64,000 nt of DNA from Niastella sp966212235 (GCA_966212235.1 CBIHPP010000002.1:620001-684000); one strand, 5' to 3'. Shown: positions 26,034-35,798, counted from the stretch's first letter. The notes: a model not told the origin generated them from the letters alone. Translations and numbers: made by a program.

Positions 26034-27113
26034 ATGTGGAGGAAAAAATCAGCCTGGTTAGTATTGTTAGGTCTGGGTATCAGCATTAAGATCTTTTCTT
26101 TATTCCCGGATGCTGTTGAGAAATATTATGCTTCAGGGATCTATCCCGTAATTTCTAAATTTCAGCGCATATTGTTTGGCTGGCTGCCATTTAGTGTGGG
26201 CGATATCTTTTATGGCCTGGTTATTATCTGGCTGTTCTACAAATTGTATCATACGACCCGGCGTGTTGTCAAAAAACAAACGAACAAAAAATACTGGCTG
26301 CATGCCCTGCTGCAAATAGCTTTTGTAGTGGTGGTGGTATATGTATCGTTTAATTTATTGTGGGGGTTGAATTATAACCGCCGCGGGGTAGCGTACCAGT
26401 TAGGATTAAAGGTTGAACGCTATTCAAAGGCCGACCTGGTGCAATTGATGCAACAGATCGTTGTGCGTTTGCAGGCGTTGGATTCGCCCTCCCGGGCGAA
26501 CCGGCCCGCCTTGCAACGAAAAAGAAATTTATTCGACGGGGCTGTATCTGCCTACGGTCAACTGGCGCGAACCGATGCTGATTTCACGTATTCATTCAGC
26601 TCAGTAAAGCCTTCTTTATACAGTTACCTGGGAAATTACCTGGGGTATACTGGTTATTATAATCCCTTTAGCGGCGAAGCGCAGGTGAATACGACTGTTC
26701 CTGTATTTGTACAACCCTTTACTACCTGTCATGAAATTGGCCACCAGCTGGGATATGCCAAGGAAAATGAAGCCAATTTTGCCGGTTACCTGTCTGCCAA
26801 ATCATCGCAGGACGCCTTATTCCGGTATTCCGTGTATTTTGACCTTTACAGTTATTCAAGGTATTATTTATACGCCCAGGATTCGGTAACTGCCAAACAG
26901 CTTGATGCGCAATTACCGCCGCGGATGAAAGCCGATTACCGGGAATTAAGGGAATTTGTGAAGAAATACCGGAACCCGATAGAAGTGATCATCGACCACC
27001 TCTACGGGCAATATTTAAAAGCCAATGAGCAGCCAGGCGGTAAATTAAGCTACAATGAAGTGGTTGCCTGGCTGGTGGCGTATTATAAAAAGTTTGGGGC
27101 AGAAGCGATATAA
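26034..27113 (+). CDS. DUF3810 family membrane protein with HExxH motif
   Basis: A 359-residue integral membrane protein. Three hydrophobic segments lie in the N-terminal 120 residues (about 8-22, 50-75 and 95-117). The C-terminal domain carries TTCHEIGHQLGYAKENEAN, with a zinc-metallopeptidase HExxH motif near residue 236 and a downstream Glu that could be the third ligand, as in gluzincin-type peptidases. Family function is unknown; a membrane-associated zinc peptidase is inferred from the motif. Octamer repeats flank the gene on both sides. Confidence 0.8.
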   Translation: MWRKKSAWLVLLGLGISIKIFSLFPDAVEKYYASGIYPVISKFQRILFGWLPFSVGDIFYGLVIIWLFYKLYHTTRRVVKKQTNKKYWLHALLQIAFVVVVVYVSFNLLWGLNYNRRGVAYQLGLKVERYSKADLVQLMQQIVVRLQALDSPSRANRPALQRKRNLFDGAVSAYGQLARTDADFTYSFSSVKPSLYSYLGNYLGYTGYYNPFSGEAQVNTTVPVFVQPFTTCHEIGHQLGYAKENEANFAGYLSAKSSQDALFRYSVYFDLYSYSRYYLYAQDSVTAKQLDAQLPPRMKADYRELREFVKKYRNPIEVIIDHLYGQYLKANEQPGGKLSYNEVVAWLVAYYKKFGAEAI

Positions 27114-27121
27114 TGTGATCA

Positions 27122-27349
27122 TTAGCTAATTGATCTCTTCTGTCCTCTCCCGATTGACAGATACAAAATTGAACCTAAAAAAGGAAGCAATATCACAACA
27201 ATTACCCATATTATTTTATTATTGGGATCGGTGAATTGTGATCTGATAATGTCAATGAGTGCCCAAATGGGCAGAATAAACACAATGGAAATAACGCTTA
27301 AAATAACCAGCCATTCAAGGCCTCCGGGCATAGAGAAAAGCAGGGTCAT
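27122..27349 (-). CDS. Small membrane protein with PLDc_N-like domain
   Basis: Encodes 75 residues from the ATG at 27349; a longer frame from 27412 would add a stretch without homology. Two transmembrane helices (about 13-33 and 46-66) with WALIDIIRSQF and NNKIIWVIVVILLPFLGSIL between and in them match the PLD-nuclease N-terminal membrane module that also occurs alone. Its role is unknown. It converges with the DUF3810 gene with only eight bases between the stops. Confidence 0.72.
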   Translation of the reverse strand: MTLLFSMPGGLEWLVILSVISIVFILPIWALIDIIRSQFTDPNNKIIWVIVVILLPFLGSILYLSIGRGQKRSIS

Positions 27350-27440
27350 ACGAACAGGTTTTGTTATCTGAATGTAGGAAGAAAATGGCAAATATGCCCG
27401 GGAACGAAGCAAGAATCGCTCTAACTTCCTACATCCGGAT

Positions 27441-27977
27441 TTAGAATTTATTCTTCCACATCATGCTCTCAACCGGTTTATCGGGTTGACCGCTGTACTT
27501 GGCGTCTTTCTTTTGATTGTATTTGACTTCAATTTCCCCTTCAACCGGAAAATAGATCAATTGCCCGATGGGCATGCCTTTATACACCTTTACGGGTTGT
27601 TTTACAGAGATCTCCAGCGTCCAGTTGCCGCAGAAGCCAACATCGCCCTTGCCGGCAGTCGCATGAATATCGATCCCCAGCCGGCCGGTGGAGGATTTCC
27701 CTTCCAGGAAGGGTACGTGTGCATGGGTTTCGGTATACTCTTCCGTTACGCCCAGGTAAAAAATATGAGGGTAAAGTACAAAGCCATCTTCGGGTATTTC
27801 AAAATATTCAATTTCATTGTGCTTTTTGGCGTCCAGGATATGTTCCCGGTACGTGGCAAGATACTTACCCAGGTGCACATCGTAGGAATTACTGCCCAGG
27901 CATTCACGGCTATAGGGGACTATGCGGATGGTGCCTTTCTCAATTTCTTCCAATATGCGTTTATCCGACAAGATCAT
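27441..27977 (-). CDS. dcd: dCTP deaminase
   Basis: Homotrimeric cytosolic enzyme that converts dCTP to dUTP for dTMP synthesis. At 178 residues it has the usual size. Family motifs are visible: GSNSYDVHLG near the start, FLEGKSSTGRLGID (binding loop with Arg and Ser), TAGKGDVGF, and NWTLEI with the catalytic Glu. It could also be a bifunctional dCTP deaminase/dUTPase, but sequence alone does not decide this. The ATG at 27977 begins directly with the conserved MILSDKRIL. Confidence 0.92.
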   Translation of the reverse strand: MILSDKRILEEIEKGTIRIVPYSRECLGSNSYDVHLGKYLATYREHILDAKKHNEIEYFEIPEDGFVLYPHIFYLGVTEEYTETHAHVPFLEGKSSTGRLGIDIHATAGKGDVGFCGNWTLEISVKQPVKVYKGMPIGQLIYFPVEGEIEVKYNQKKDAKYSGQPDKPVESMMWKNKF

Positions 27978-28066
27978 GTGAAGTGATTAGTTTATATTTG
28001 ATTGTTGTTTTCCAGACACTTTGCTGCATCTGAAAATTGCTGCAATGTAAAATCTAAAACGCTACT

Positions 28067-28711
28067 GTGGCACTGTTTTATCAACATAATATTAACGAAA
28101 ATACAAAATTGGGCATCTGGCGTATTGAAGAACCGGAAGCGTTTTATCTGGAACGGGTTCCCCTGAAAAAGGGCGTATCGCATCCCTATAAACGGTTACA
28201 GCACCTGGCCGGCCGGTTTCTGCTCCCTACTTTGTATGCTGATTTTCCCCTGGAGGAGATCCTGGTGGCCGACACCCGTAAACCCTACCTGGAGAATGAA
28301 CAGTACCATTTTTCTATTTCGCATGGAGGCAATTTTGCAGCGGCTATCGTAAGCAGTCATAGCCGGGTGGGGGTAGATATTGAACTGGTTTCTCCCCGGA
28401 TCATTGCCATTTCGCATAAATTCCTGCATCACAATGAAAAAGCGTTCCTGAACGACTGGATCCAATTACCCAAAATGCATCTGGAACTGACCACCGTTCT
28501 TTGGAGCGCCAAGGAAGCTATTTATAAATGGTATGGCCATGGTGAGCTTGATTTCAGACAACATATGCAGTTATCCGGCTCCATCACCTTCAAGGCAGAT
28601 GAAACCATTGTAATGCCCTTTGTGTTCAAAAAACAGGATCCTGTTCCTTTAACGGTAGAAGCCAGAATATTCGATCAGCTGGCACTGGCCTGGGTGATGA
28701 CCGGTGGGTAG
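28067..28711 (+). CDS. 4'-phosphopantetheinyl transferase, Sfp type
   Basis: A 214-residue enzyme that moves the phosphopantetheine arm of CoA onto acyl or peptidyl carrier proteins. The magnesium motif VGVDIELVSPR lies near residue 103 and WSAKEAIYKWYG near 145, as in the Sfp/AcpS superfamily. The start is GTG at 28067, supported by the family-typical opening MALFYQHNINENTKLGIW. No polyketide or peptide synthetase is close, so it may be the general carrier-protein activator. It is followed by a 494-bp region without genes. Confidence 0.85.
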   Translation: MALFYQHNINENTKLGIWRIEEPEAFYLERVPLKKGVSHPYKRLQHLAGRFLLPTLYADFPLEEILVADTRKPYLENEQYHFSISHGGNFAAAIVSSHSRVGVDIELVSPRIIAISHKFLHHNEKAFLNDWIQLPKMHLELTTVLWSAKEAIYKWYGHGELDFRQHMQLSGSITFKADETIVMPFVFKKQDPVPLTVEARIFDQLALAWVMTGG

Positions 28712-29205
28712 TTTCGAGTGACTGTAGCCGCACAGTTTCTTCCTGCAATTTTTTTGCAAACTCAACTTCTTTATGTTGACCCTGTTGAATCAGTTCTTTT
28801 TCGCGCGGGGCAATTCATCATACGGGCGATTTTTTTTATTATTCATGAATATATTTGTTACTTTCGTATAAGCCTGTACAACTTGTTCTCCGTACAGGCC
28901 CCAGCCAATAACGATAACCAGAGATTGCCAAACGTTCCATATCCCATCAGTTCGAAAGCAATCAACCTTGTCCTGAAAGTATTATTGTATTTTAAGTCAT
29001 CACTTTACCGTACATATGTTTACTTCGGCAATATGGCTTTTAATACCACTGGTTAAACTTCATATTTTATTTCTGAAAGGTGGCACTGTTTACTGACCTG
29101 CAGCACAAACATGACTGAGATTATTTCCCGACTTTACGAATGAATGAAAGGCTTGGTGTAACTAGACGTATGGCAAAGGGTTATATCTAACGGTTAAACA
29201 TATTT
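28712..29205. other. Gene-free region before fecR
   Basis: A 112-codon open frame exists here (28718-29056) but its translation is compositionally odd and lacks domains. An 8-bp inverted repeat, GCCTGTAC at 28872 and GTACAGGC at 28892, can form a hairpin with a 12-base loop. A sigma-factor gene would normally lie here ahead of fecR; none is seen. Confidence 0.5.
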
Positions 29206-30522
29206 GTGTATCAAACCCCTGTCGCTGTGGCTACAAATAAACATATTGGCGACCTCATAGTCAGGTACCGTAGAAATGAGTTAAATGAACGGGAAAAACA
29301 AGAGTTGGAAGCATGGTGTAATCTTTGTGAAGAAAACCAATTGCTGTTTGACCGGTTCAATGATTCGGGCGAAGCTACAGGCGCTTTGGTTGAATTATAT
29401 AGCGAAGCTATAAACGAAGAAGGGGGAAAGATCAGACAAATGTTTCCCAGCCAGCAGAATCAACGTTTTATAACAACCATAAAGTATGCGGTTATTGCAA
29501 CATGTCTGGTGTTAACGGGGTTGGCTTTGTATTTAATCCTGACCACGGACCATAATAAAAAAATAGCGGCTATTGATAACCAGAAAGAATTGAACAGCAA
29601 CCAGGCGCCTGGCAAACAAGGGGTACAACTTACACTGGCAGATGGAAGTATCGTATATCTTGATAGCAGTATTAACGGACATATTGCCTTGCAATACAGA
29701 TCAGTTATCTATAAACGGGGCGACATGGTGCGGTATGAGTGGTCGAACGGAAACGCACACCCCGAACTGGAACATAATACGATCACGACGCCGCGGGCGA
29801 AAAAGTTTACCCTGGAGTTGCCTGATGGTAGTAAAGCCTGGCTGAATGCATCTTCAAGTATCACGTACCCAACGGCATTTATCGGGAAAGAGCGGATTGT
29901 ACATATTACGGGAGAAGTATATTTTGAAGTGAACCCGGCTCCGGTATCATTAGGGAAAGGCAACGGTAAAATACCATTTATCGTATATATAAATCCCCTG
30001 ACAGGGGGTAAAGGCGCTGGCGCCGTTATAGAAGTGACGGGAACTCATTTTAATGTAAACGCGTATGGTGATGAACCTGTTATAAAAACAACATTACTGC
30101 AGGGTAAGGTCAGGGTCAGCAATCAATTCCGTTCTTTAGCAAATGTTTTTGGCAATTCCAAAGACCGGCAATCAACAGCTGCTGAACAGAAATACGAACT
30201 ACAGACGGCTGTTTTAACCCCCGGCCAGCAGGCGCAGATTAACGGTAATGGACAAATTGACGTAATAAAATATGCAGATATACAGGAAGTAATGGCCTGG
30301 CATAAAGATCTTATTATTTTTAATGATGTAGATATAACACAGATCATGCAGACGCTTGCACGGCAGTATGATTATGAAGTGGCGTTTAAAGAACCTGTAG
30401 ATGGTCATTATACTATATCTGTAACACAACAAACAAATATTAAGTATGTTTTGGAGGCGCTTGAATTGGCAGGCGGTGTCCATTTCGAAATAAATGATCG
30501 TAAAATTATAGTTTCACAATAG
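29206..30522 (+). CDS. FecR family anti-sigma regulator
   Basis: A 438-residue transmembrane signal transducer. The N-terminal cytosolic anti-sigma part (1-85) contains LNEREKQELEAW. One helix follows at about 93-111 (YAVIATCLVLTGLALYLIL). The periplasmic FecR domain covers about 184-300 (LELPDGSKAWLNASSSITY, RIVHITGEVYFEV, VTGTHFNVNAYGD) and a DUF4974/STN-like end spans about 365-435. Such proteins pair with SusC receptors and ECF sigma factors. I start at GTG 29206, as a stop lies just upstream; GTG at 29227 is an alternative. SusC follows directly. Confidence 0.87.
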   Translation: MYQTPVAVATNKHIGDLIVRYRRNELNEREKQELEAWCNLCEENQLLFDRFNDSGEATGALVELYSEAINEEGGKIRQMFPSQQNQRFITTIKYAVIATCLVLTGLALYLILTTDHNKKIAAIDNQKELNSNQAPGKQGVQLTLADGSIVYLDSSINGHIALQYRSVIYKRGDMVRYEWSNGNAHPELEHNTITTPRAKKFTLELPDGSKAWLNASSSITYPTAFIGKERIVHITGEVYFEVNPAPVSLGKGNGKIPFIVYINPLTGGKGAGAVIEVTGTHFNVNAYGDEPVIKTTLLQGKVRVSNQFRSLANVFGNSKDRQSTAAEQKYELQTAVLTPGQQAQINGNGQIDVIKYADIQEVMAWHKDLIIFNDVDITQIMQTLARQYDYEVAFKEPVDGHYTISVTQQTNIKYVLEALELAGGVHFEINDRKIIVSQ

Positions 30523-30600
30523 AAAAGGTGTGATTTGCTTTCAATTTTTGTAAAAAGCAGTCCGGATTTTTATTGATCTGTGGCGATTAGAATTATACAA

Positions 30601-30618
30601 AACCGGAAGGGGCCGGTT
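30601..30618. other. Palindromic hairpin between fecR and susC genes
   Basis: AACCGG and CCGGTT pair across AAGGGG, 45 bp before the SusC start. It may serve mRNA processing or partial termination between regulator and receptor genes. Confidence 0.35.
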
Positions 30619-30663
30619 AAAGAATTTTAAATTAGTGTAAACGCTTTTCACAAAGACTAAGAC

Positions 30664-33600
30664 ATGACTCGAATCTTGTTATTGATCTGTTTGGTGGCGT
30701 GTCTTTCGGTGTATGCGCAGGAATCTCAAAAAATTACTATATCAGCGGATAATGTACCACTTAGAAAAGTAATAAAGCAGATTGAGCGGTATGGTTATTA
30801 TTTCGCCTATAGGACCGAGTTTTTGCAACACGCCAACCATGTTAGTGTCCATATAAAAGATGGCACCATTGAAGAAGTGATGACGCAGGCGTTGAAAGGC
30901 CTGGGTTTAAATTACCTGATTGTGGGTAATATGATCACTGTGCGGCCTGACTCTTCAGCTACCTCAATACAAAAACCTGAACTGTTTAGCATAGAAGGCC
31001 TTGTAACCAATGAGGCCGGGGAACCGTTGGCAAGAGCAACGATCCTGGAACGCAACACGTTATCAGGCACTCTTTCAAAAAGTGATGGACACTTTAATAT
31101 TTCAGTTAAACCCAATACGGTTTTAACTTTTACCTGCGTGGGTTTTGAACCGGTTGATAAAATGATCAAAGACCGGTCATTTATAACCATCCGGTTAAAG
31201 TATCAGGTAAAAGATCTTGATGAAACAGTCTTTACCGGTTATGGTAAAACGTCAAAACGTTATAACACCGGTTCTATTCACAAATTGAACCAGGTTGATA
31301 TCGCACGCCAGCCGGTATCTGATCCGTTGGCCGCCATGCAGGGCCGCGTACCGGGTTTGCTGGTTACACAAGGCAATGGGTTGCCGGGCTCTACCTATAA
31401 GATCCAGTTACGCGGACAAAGTTCCATAGGTATTGCACCGGGTAAGTTACCTCCTAATGATCCCCTGTTTATTATTGACGGCGTTCCTTATGCGCCTAAT
31501 AACAATCCGCTGCTTGGTGTTACCTCCGGTACGGCGCTGGGCGATGTGGGAAGAAGCCCTTTTTCGCTTATCAATATTGGCGATATCGATCATATAGAAG
31601 TGTTGAAAGATGCCGATGCTACTGCTATTTATGGCAGCCGGGGCTCCAACGGGGTAATACTCATTACTACCAAAAAAGGCAAACCGGGCGTTGCTACTTT
31701 TACAGCTAATATTTACAGCGGTTATAGCAAAATTACCCGTTATACCTCAATGATGAATACCGCACAATATGTGCAAATGCGTAAGGAGGCCTTGCAAAAT
31801 GATGGATTGGCGGTCAATGAAATTACCGCACCCGATCTGATCTCCTGGGATACTACCCGGTATACCGATTTTAAAGAAATGCTCATTGGCGGCAGGGCCG
31901 TTACCAATAATGTGCAACTATCATTATCCGGCGGATCGAACCGGTTGCAATATTATTTTGGCGCCGGGTATCACCGGGAAACCACCGTATTCCCTGGTGA
32001 CCTTTATAATGAGCGCTTATCAGGACATGTAAATCTTCATTATCAAAGCAAAGATTCTAATCTCAATGCGACGCTGTCAGTAATTATAACGAATGATAAA
32101 AACAAGTCGATATCAAGTGACCTCACCAAATACATTGGTCTGGCGCCGCATGCTCCTGTGTTATATGATACAGTAGGTAATTTAAATTGGAGTCAGGGGA
32201 ATCTGGCATTCTTTAATCCTATGGCAATATTGCTTCGGAGTTTTGAAACAAAAACCAGTAACCTGCTGGGAAATCTAGATTTAAATTACCGGATTGCAAA
32301 GAACCTGATTTTTAAAACGAACCTTGGCTATAACAGGCTGCAATCGAACGAGATCAGTATTTTACCAGGCAGCAGTAAGAATCCCCTTACAACACCCGAT
32401 CCGAAAGGCGTTTCTTATTTTGGCAAGATCATTTATAATAGCTGGATTGCCGAACCGCAACTGGAGTATAACCGGTATTTCGGCTTTGGAAAAATTTCGG
32501 CGTTGACAGGCGCCACCATGCAGGTGCAAACAAATACCGTTGGATCTATTGAAGCCTCTGATTTTGCGAGTGATGCCTTATTGCGTAATGTACATGAAGC
32601 CGGAAGTCTAATTACAAAGGACCTCAATACAGAATACCGGTATGGCGGTGTTTTTGCCCGGTTGAATAGTATCCTTAATGACAAATATTTAATAAACCTG
32701 ACGGGCCGTACAGATGGCAGCAGCCGGTTTGGGCCTGGTAAACAGGTAGGGGCCTTCTGGTCTGCCGGGTTGGGTTGGATCTTTTCCAACGAACCTTTTA
32801 TAAAGAATAAAGTACCGGTTATCAGTTTCGGAAAATTTCGGTCGAGCTACGGTGTTACAGGTAATGACCAGATTGGTGATTATAAATACCTGGACAAATG
32901 GCAGGATATAACCGGCGCCTACCTGGGAAATGCAGGTATAACACCTGTTCAACTGGCAGACAGCAATTACAGTTGGGAAGTAAGCCGTAAACTGGAAGTT
33001 GCTTTTGACCTGGGGCTGTTCAAGGACCGGTTAATGATTTCCGTTGCCTGGTACCGGAACCGCACCGGGAATCAGTTGGTGTCATATACGTTACCTGGTA
33101 TAACCGGTTTCAACGGTTATGCCGCAAAAAATTCTTCGGCGGTTGTACAAAACACCGGTTGGGAATTGATGATGCAGACAAAGAACCGGTTTAATAAGCA
33201 TTGGCAATTAAACGGGAATGTATTGCTGACCATACCCCGCAACAAGTTAATTTCATTTCCCAACCTCGCTACATCAACCTATGCCCAATCGCTGGAGATA
33301 GGGGAATCGCTTTCTGTGCTAAGGGGATATGCCTATAATGGAGTGAATATGGTGAGCGGGTTATTTGAGTTTAAAGATCAGAATGATGATAGCGAAATCA
33401 GTTTTCCTGAAGATTATAAGATGCTCACTCATTTTGACCCCGCCTGGTATGGTTCCATACAAAGCAATCTGCAATATAAAGCCTGGCAACTGGATGTGTT
33501 TTTAGAGATCAGAAAACAACGGGCCTATAGCTACCTGTATGACATGTACACTTTCAATTTACCCGGGACCATGCTGGAGAATCAACCGGCCCTGGCGTTG

Positions 33601-33933
33601 GACCGCCGCTGGCAGTTATGCCCCGACAATGCCGTGTTGCAGCAATTCACTACCGGCGCCAATGATGCCGCCAGTAAAGCGATCGACAACTTTGTACAGT
33701 CAAATGGAACTATTGCAGACGCTTCCTTCTGCCGGTTACGGAATGTTGAACTTTCCTGGCAGTTTCCGACTCTATGGTTAAAGAATATATCCTTAAAGAA
33801 TTGCCGGGTGTATATGCAGGCCCAAAACCTGTTTACCATTACCCGGTATAAGGGAACTGATCCTGAAACGCGCAGCATACTTACCTTACCGCCGTTGCGA
33901 ACGATCGCAGCCGGGATTGAATTAAGTTTTTAA
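30664..33933 (+). CDS. SusC/RagA TonB-dependent outer-membrane transporter
   Basis: A 1089-residue receptor. After the signal peptide (about 1-18, ending VYAQ) comes a secretin/TonB N-terminal (STN) domain (about 20-80), the kind that talks to FecR. A CarboxypepD_reg-like domain (about 100-180) and a plug domain (about 190-330) follow; the plug has the typical GRVPGLLVTQ, FIIDGVPYAPNN and LKDADATAIYGSRGSNGVIL segments. The rest is the 22-strand barrel. It forms a lidded transporter with the SusD-like protein encoded three bases downstream. Substrate is unknown, since no carbohydrate-active or peptidase gene is in the same unit. Confidence 0.93.
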   Translation: MTRILLLICLVACLSVYAQESQKITISADNVPLRKVIKQIERYGYYFAYRTEFLQHANHVSVHIKDGTIEEVMTQALKGLGLNYLIVGNMITVRPDSSATSIQKPELFSIEGLVTNEAGEPLARATILERNTLSGTLSKSDGHFNISVKPNTVLTFTCVGFEPVDKMIKDRSFITIRLKYQVKDLDETVFTGYGKTSKRYNTGSIHKLNQVDIARQPVSDPLAAMQGRVPGLLVTQGNGLPGSTYKIQLRGQSSIGIAPGKLPPNDPLFIIDGVPYAPNNNPLLGVTSGTALGDVGRSPFSLINIGDIDHIEVLKDADATAIYGSRGSNGVILITTKKGKPGVATFTANIYSGYSKITRYTSMMNTAQYVQMRKEALQNDGLAVNEITAPDLISWDTTRYTDFKEMLIGGRAVTNNVQLSLSGGSNRLQYYFGAGYHRETTVFPGDLYNERLSGHVNLHYQSKDSNLNATLSVIITNDKNKSISSDLTKYIGLAPHAPVLYDTVGNLNWSQGNLAFFNPMAILLRSFETKTSNLLGNLDLNYRIAKNLIFKTNLGYNRLQSNEISILPGSSKNPLTTPDPKGVSYFGKIIYNSWIAEPQLEYNRYFGFGKISALTGATMQVQTNTVGSIEASDFASDALLRNVHEAGSLITKDLNTEYRYGGVFARLNSILNDKYLINLTGRTDGSSRFGPGKQVGAFWSAGLGWIFSNEPFIKNKVPVISFGKFRSSYGVTGNDQIGDYKYLDKWQDITGAYLGNAGITPVQLADSNYSWEVSRKLEVAFDLGLFKDRLMISVAWYRNRTGNQLVSYTLPGITGFNGYAAKNSSAVVQNTGWELMMQTKNRFNKHWQLNGNVLLTIPRNKLISFPNLATSTYAQSLEIGESLSVLRGYAYNGVNMVSGLFEFKDQNDDSEISFPEDYKMLTHFDPAWYGSIQSNLQYKAWQLDVFLEIRKQRAYSYLYDMYTFNLPGTMLENQPALALDRRWQLCPDNAVLQQFTTGANDAASKAIDNFVQSNGTIADASFCRLRNVELSWQFPTLWLKNISLKNCRVYMQAQNLFTITRYKGTDPETRSILTLPPLRTIAAGIELSF

Positions 33934-33936
33934 TAA

Positions 33937-35328
33937 ATGCATATGAAATGGACCTGGTTACATACTCGTAAATATTTTTATATTGCCGGTGCGTTATTTA
34001 TATTAACTGTCACCAGTTGTAAAAAGCTGGTAAAAGTGGATGCGCCAGACGATTCGCTGACCTCATCAATGGTCTTTTCGAACGATTCCCTGGCACAGAA
34101 ATCGGTAGCTGGTCTTTATATAAAAATAATGAGCAGTACTAAATTCCTGCTGAACGTTGGTATGAGTTTATTTCCTGCCTTGTCAGCCGATGAATTGATG
34201 CGAACTACTCCTTTGAATGTTGAGGATCAGATTAGTGCCAACTCAATTCTTCCAAGCAATCAAATAGTGAATGTTAATATATGGAAAGCCGCGTATGCGT
34301 ATATATACCATTGTAATATTTGTATTGAAGGGTTGCAACGATCAACCGGGGTTACCGTAGAAGTAAAAAAGCGATTATTGGGGGAAGTACAATTTGTGCG
34401 GGCATTGTGTTATTACTACCTGGTGAATTTGTATGGCAATGTACCATTGGTTTTAGGTACCAATGCCGAGGTGAATGCCTTATTGCCGCGAACGCCAACT
34501 GACAAGGTGTATCTGCAAATAATAGCAGACCTCGAAGCTGCCGGCGATGCGCTAACAGGTAACCAGGTTAATACCAGGCCAACAGTATATGCTACACAGG
34601 CTTTGCTGGCAAGAGTATACTTGCATATGGAAAAGTGGAGCAAAGCAGAAGAAATGGCTTCCGCTGTCATCAACTCCGGACAATTTGTGTTGCATAGTGA
34701 CCTGGATAGTGTTTTTAAAAAATACAGTAAAGAAACCATTTTTCAGTGGGCGCCTGTACAGGATAAAATGAATTCGGGCGAAGGCTTCATTTTTATACCT
34801 CTTGGTTCCCCACGGCCCAATTATAAGTTGGACAGCAGTTTACTGACCGCTTTTGAAACAGGCGATCTGAGAAAAGACAATTGGGTAAAATCAACAATAG
34901 GTACGCCGACTTATTGTTATCCTTATAAATATAAAATAGCCTTATTAAGCGGTGCATTTGAAGAGTGTAACGTCGTGTTGCGACTGGCAGAACAATACCT
35001 GGTGCGGGCAGAAGCGTTTGCCCACCAAAATAAGATCGCAGAAGCAGTCAATGACATCAATCGTATCCGTACCCGGGCCGGGCTAACCGCGAAAGCAACC
35101 ACCATCAGCAGTGAACAATGTTTGCAGGCAATAGAACAGGAACGGCGAACCGAATTGTTTGCAGAATGGGGGCATCGCTGGTTTGACCTGAAGCGGACAC
35201 ATCGTGTCGATGCGGTGCTCAGCGTAGTCAAAGGAAGTAAATGGCACACCACCGATCAGTTATATCCTATTCCGTTTTCAGAACTGGAAGCAGATCCAAA
35301 TCTTGAGCAAAATAACGGCTACGATTAA
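33937..35328 (+). CDS. SusD/RagB family substrate-binding lipoprotein
   Basis: A 463-residue outer-membrane lipoprotein that acts as the lid of the SusC-like channel. The lipobox TVTSC lies near residue 28. TPR-like helices and the family C-terminal region are seen (FVRALCYYYLVNLYGNVPLV near 149, ARVYLHMEKWSKAEEMAS, LRLAEQYLVRAEAF, RRTELFAEWGHRWFDLKRT and YPIPFSELEADPNL at the end). The start ATG is three bases after the SusC stop. Confidence 0.92.
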   Translation: MHMKWTWLHTRKYFYIAGALFILTVTSCKKLVKVDAPDDSLTSSMVFSNDSLAQKSVAGLYIKIMSSTKFLLNVGMSLFPALSADELMRTTPLNVEDQISANSILPSNQIVNVNIWKAAYAYIYHCNICIEGLQRSTGVTVEVKKRLLGEVQFVRALCYYYLVNLYGNVPLVLGTNAEVNALLPRTPTDKVYLQIIADLEAAGDALTGNQVNTRPTVYATQALLARVYLHMEKWSKAEEMASAVINSGQFVLHSDLDSVFKKYSKETIFQWAPVQDKMNSGEGFIFIPLGSPRPNYKLDSSLLTAFETGDLRKDNWVKSTIGTPTYCYPYKYKIALLSGAFEECNVVLRLAEQYLVRAEAFAHQNKIAEAVNDINRIRTRAGLTAKATTISSEQCLQAIEQERRTELFAEWGHRWFDLKRTHRVDAVLSVVKGSKWHTTDQLYPIPFSELEADPNLEQNNGYD

Positions 35329-35352
35329 GATGTGGGTATAGAACAACGCAAA

Positions 35353-35441
35353 AGGCGTATCATGCCTTTGCGGGAAAACGCAGCCCTTTTTACAGAGTAA
35401 GGTACCGTGTACGTTTATCCGCATTTAAACATGATACGCCT
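35353..35441. repeat. 12-bp perfect inverted repeat after the SusD gene
   Basis: AGGCGTATCATG (35353-35364) and CATGATACGCCT (35430-35441) are exact complements around a 65-bp interior. A nested AAAGGC/GCCTTT hairpin competes with the left arm. It lies between the convergent SusD and small exported protein genes and probably separates their transcripts. Confidence 0.5.
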
Positions 35442-35456
35442 GGCTGGATTCAAAAT

Positions 35457-35777
35457 TTAGGGGTGAGAATAAAGTGCTTTGTCGGGTGTTCCCGTTGTGG
35501 GAGTAGGATATCCATTTCCATCCACTGAACAGTTGGCTGGCGACCAACCTTTTTCCTGTAAGGTCTTTGGGTTTTGCGTGCTTTCATTATAACCGGTGAG
35601 TGCGATTTCATTGGCAACCGTGTTCTGACGGCCGAGCCATGTGGTAGTGATATCAAACCAATAATAATTGGTTTGCGTGGCCGGTGGTTTGGATTTTGAA
35701 TGAGGTATTACGGCAGAAAGGGCCGTCAGCATAATTACAAAAGCTAACAGGAACAAGGTTAGTTTTGTTTGTTTCAT
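35457..35777 (-). CDS. Small exported protein, DUF6520-like
   Basis: 106 residues from the ATG at 35777. The signal peptide is clear (LTLFLLAFVIMLTALSAV). The mature part is rich in Thr, Asn, Gly and Tyr and has one Cys (SPANCSVDGNGY). The size and layout resemble the small DUF6520 proteins often found near SusCD pairs in Sphingobacteria and Chitinophagia, but I am not sure of the family. Function unknown. It is convergent with the SusD gene. Confidence 0.6.
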   Translation of the reverse strand: MKQTKLTLFLLAFVIMLTALSAVIPHSKSKPPATQTNYYWFDITTTWLGRQNTVANEIALTGYNESTQNPKTLQEKGWSPANCSVDGNGYPTPTTGTPDKALYSHP

Positions 35778-35798
35778 AATGTTGGCTGCTTTTGTCAT

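Noticed and set aside
28718..29056. 112-codon open frame before fecR, tested as a sigma factor
   Set aside because: The translation shows no sigma region 2 or 4 motifs and a composition unlike real genes nearby.
29081..29105. TGGCACTGTTTACTGA as a sigma-54 promoter of fecR
   Set aside because: The -24 half looks right, but the -12 GC element is missing at the required distance. Similar words at 57912 and 28068 also fail, and the latter is coding.
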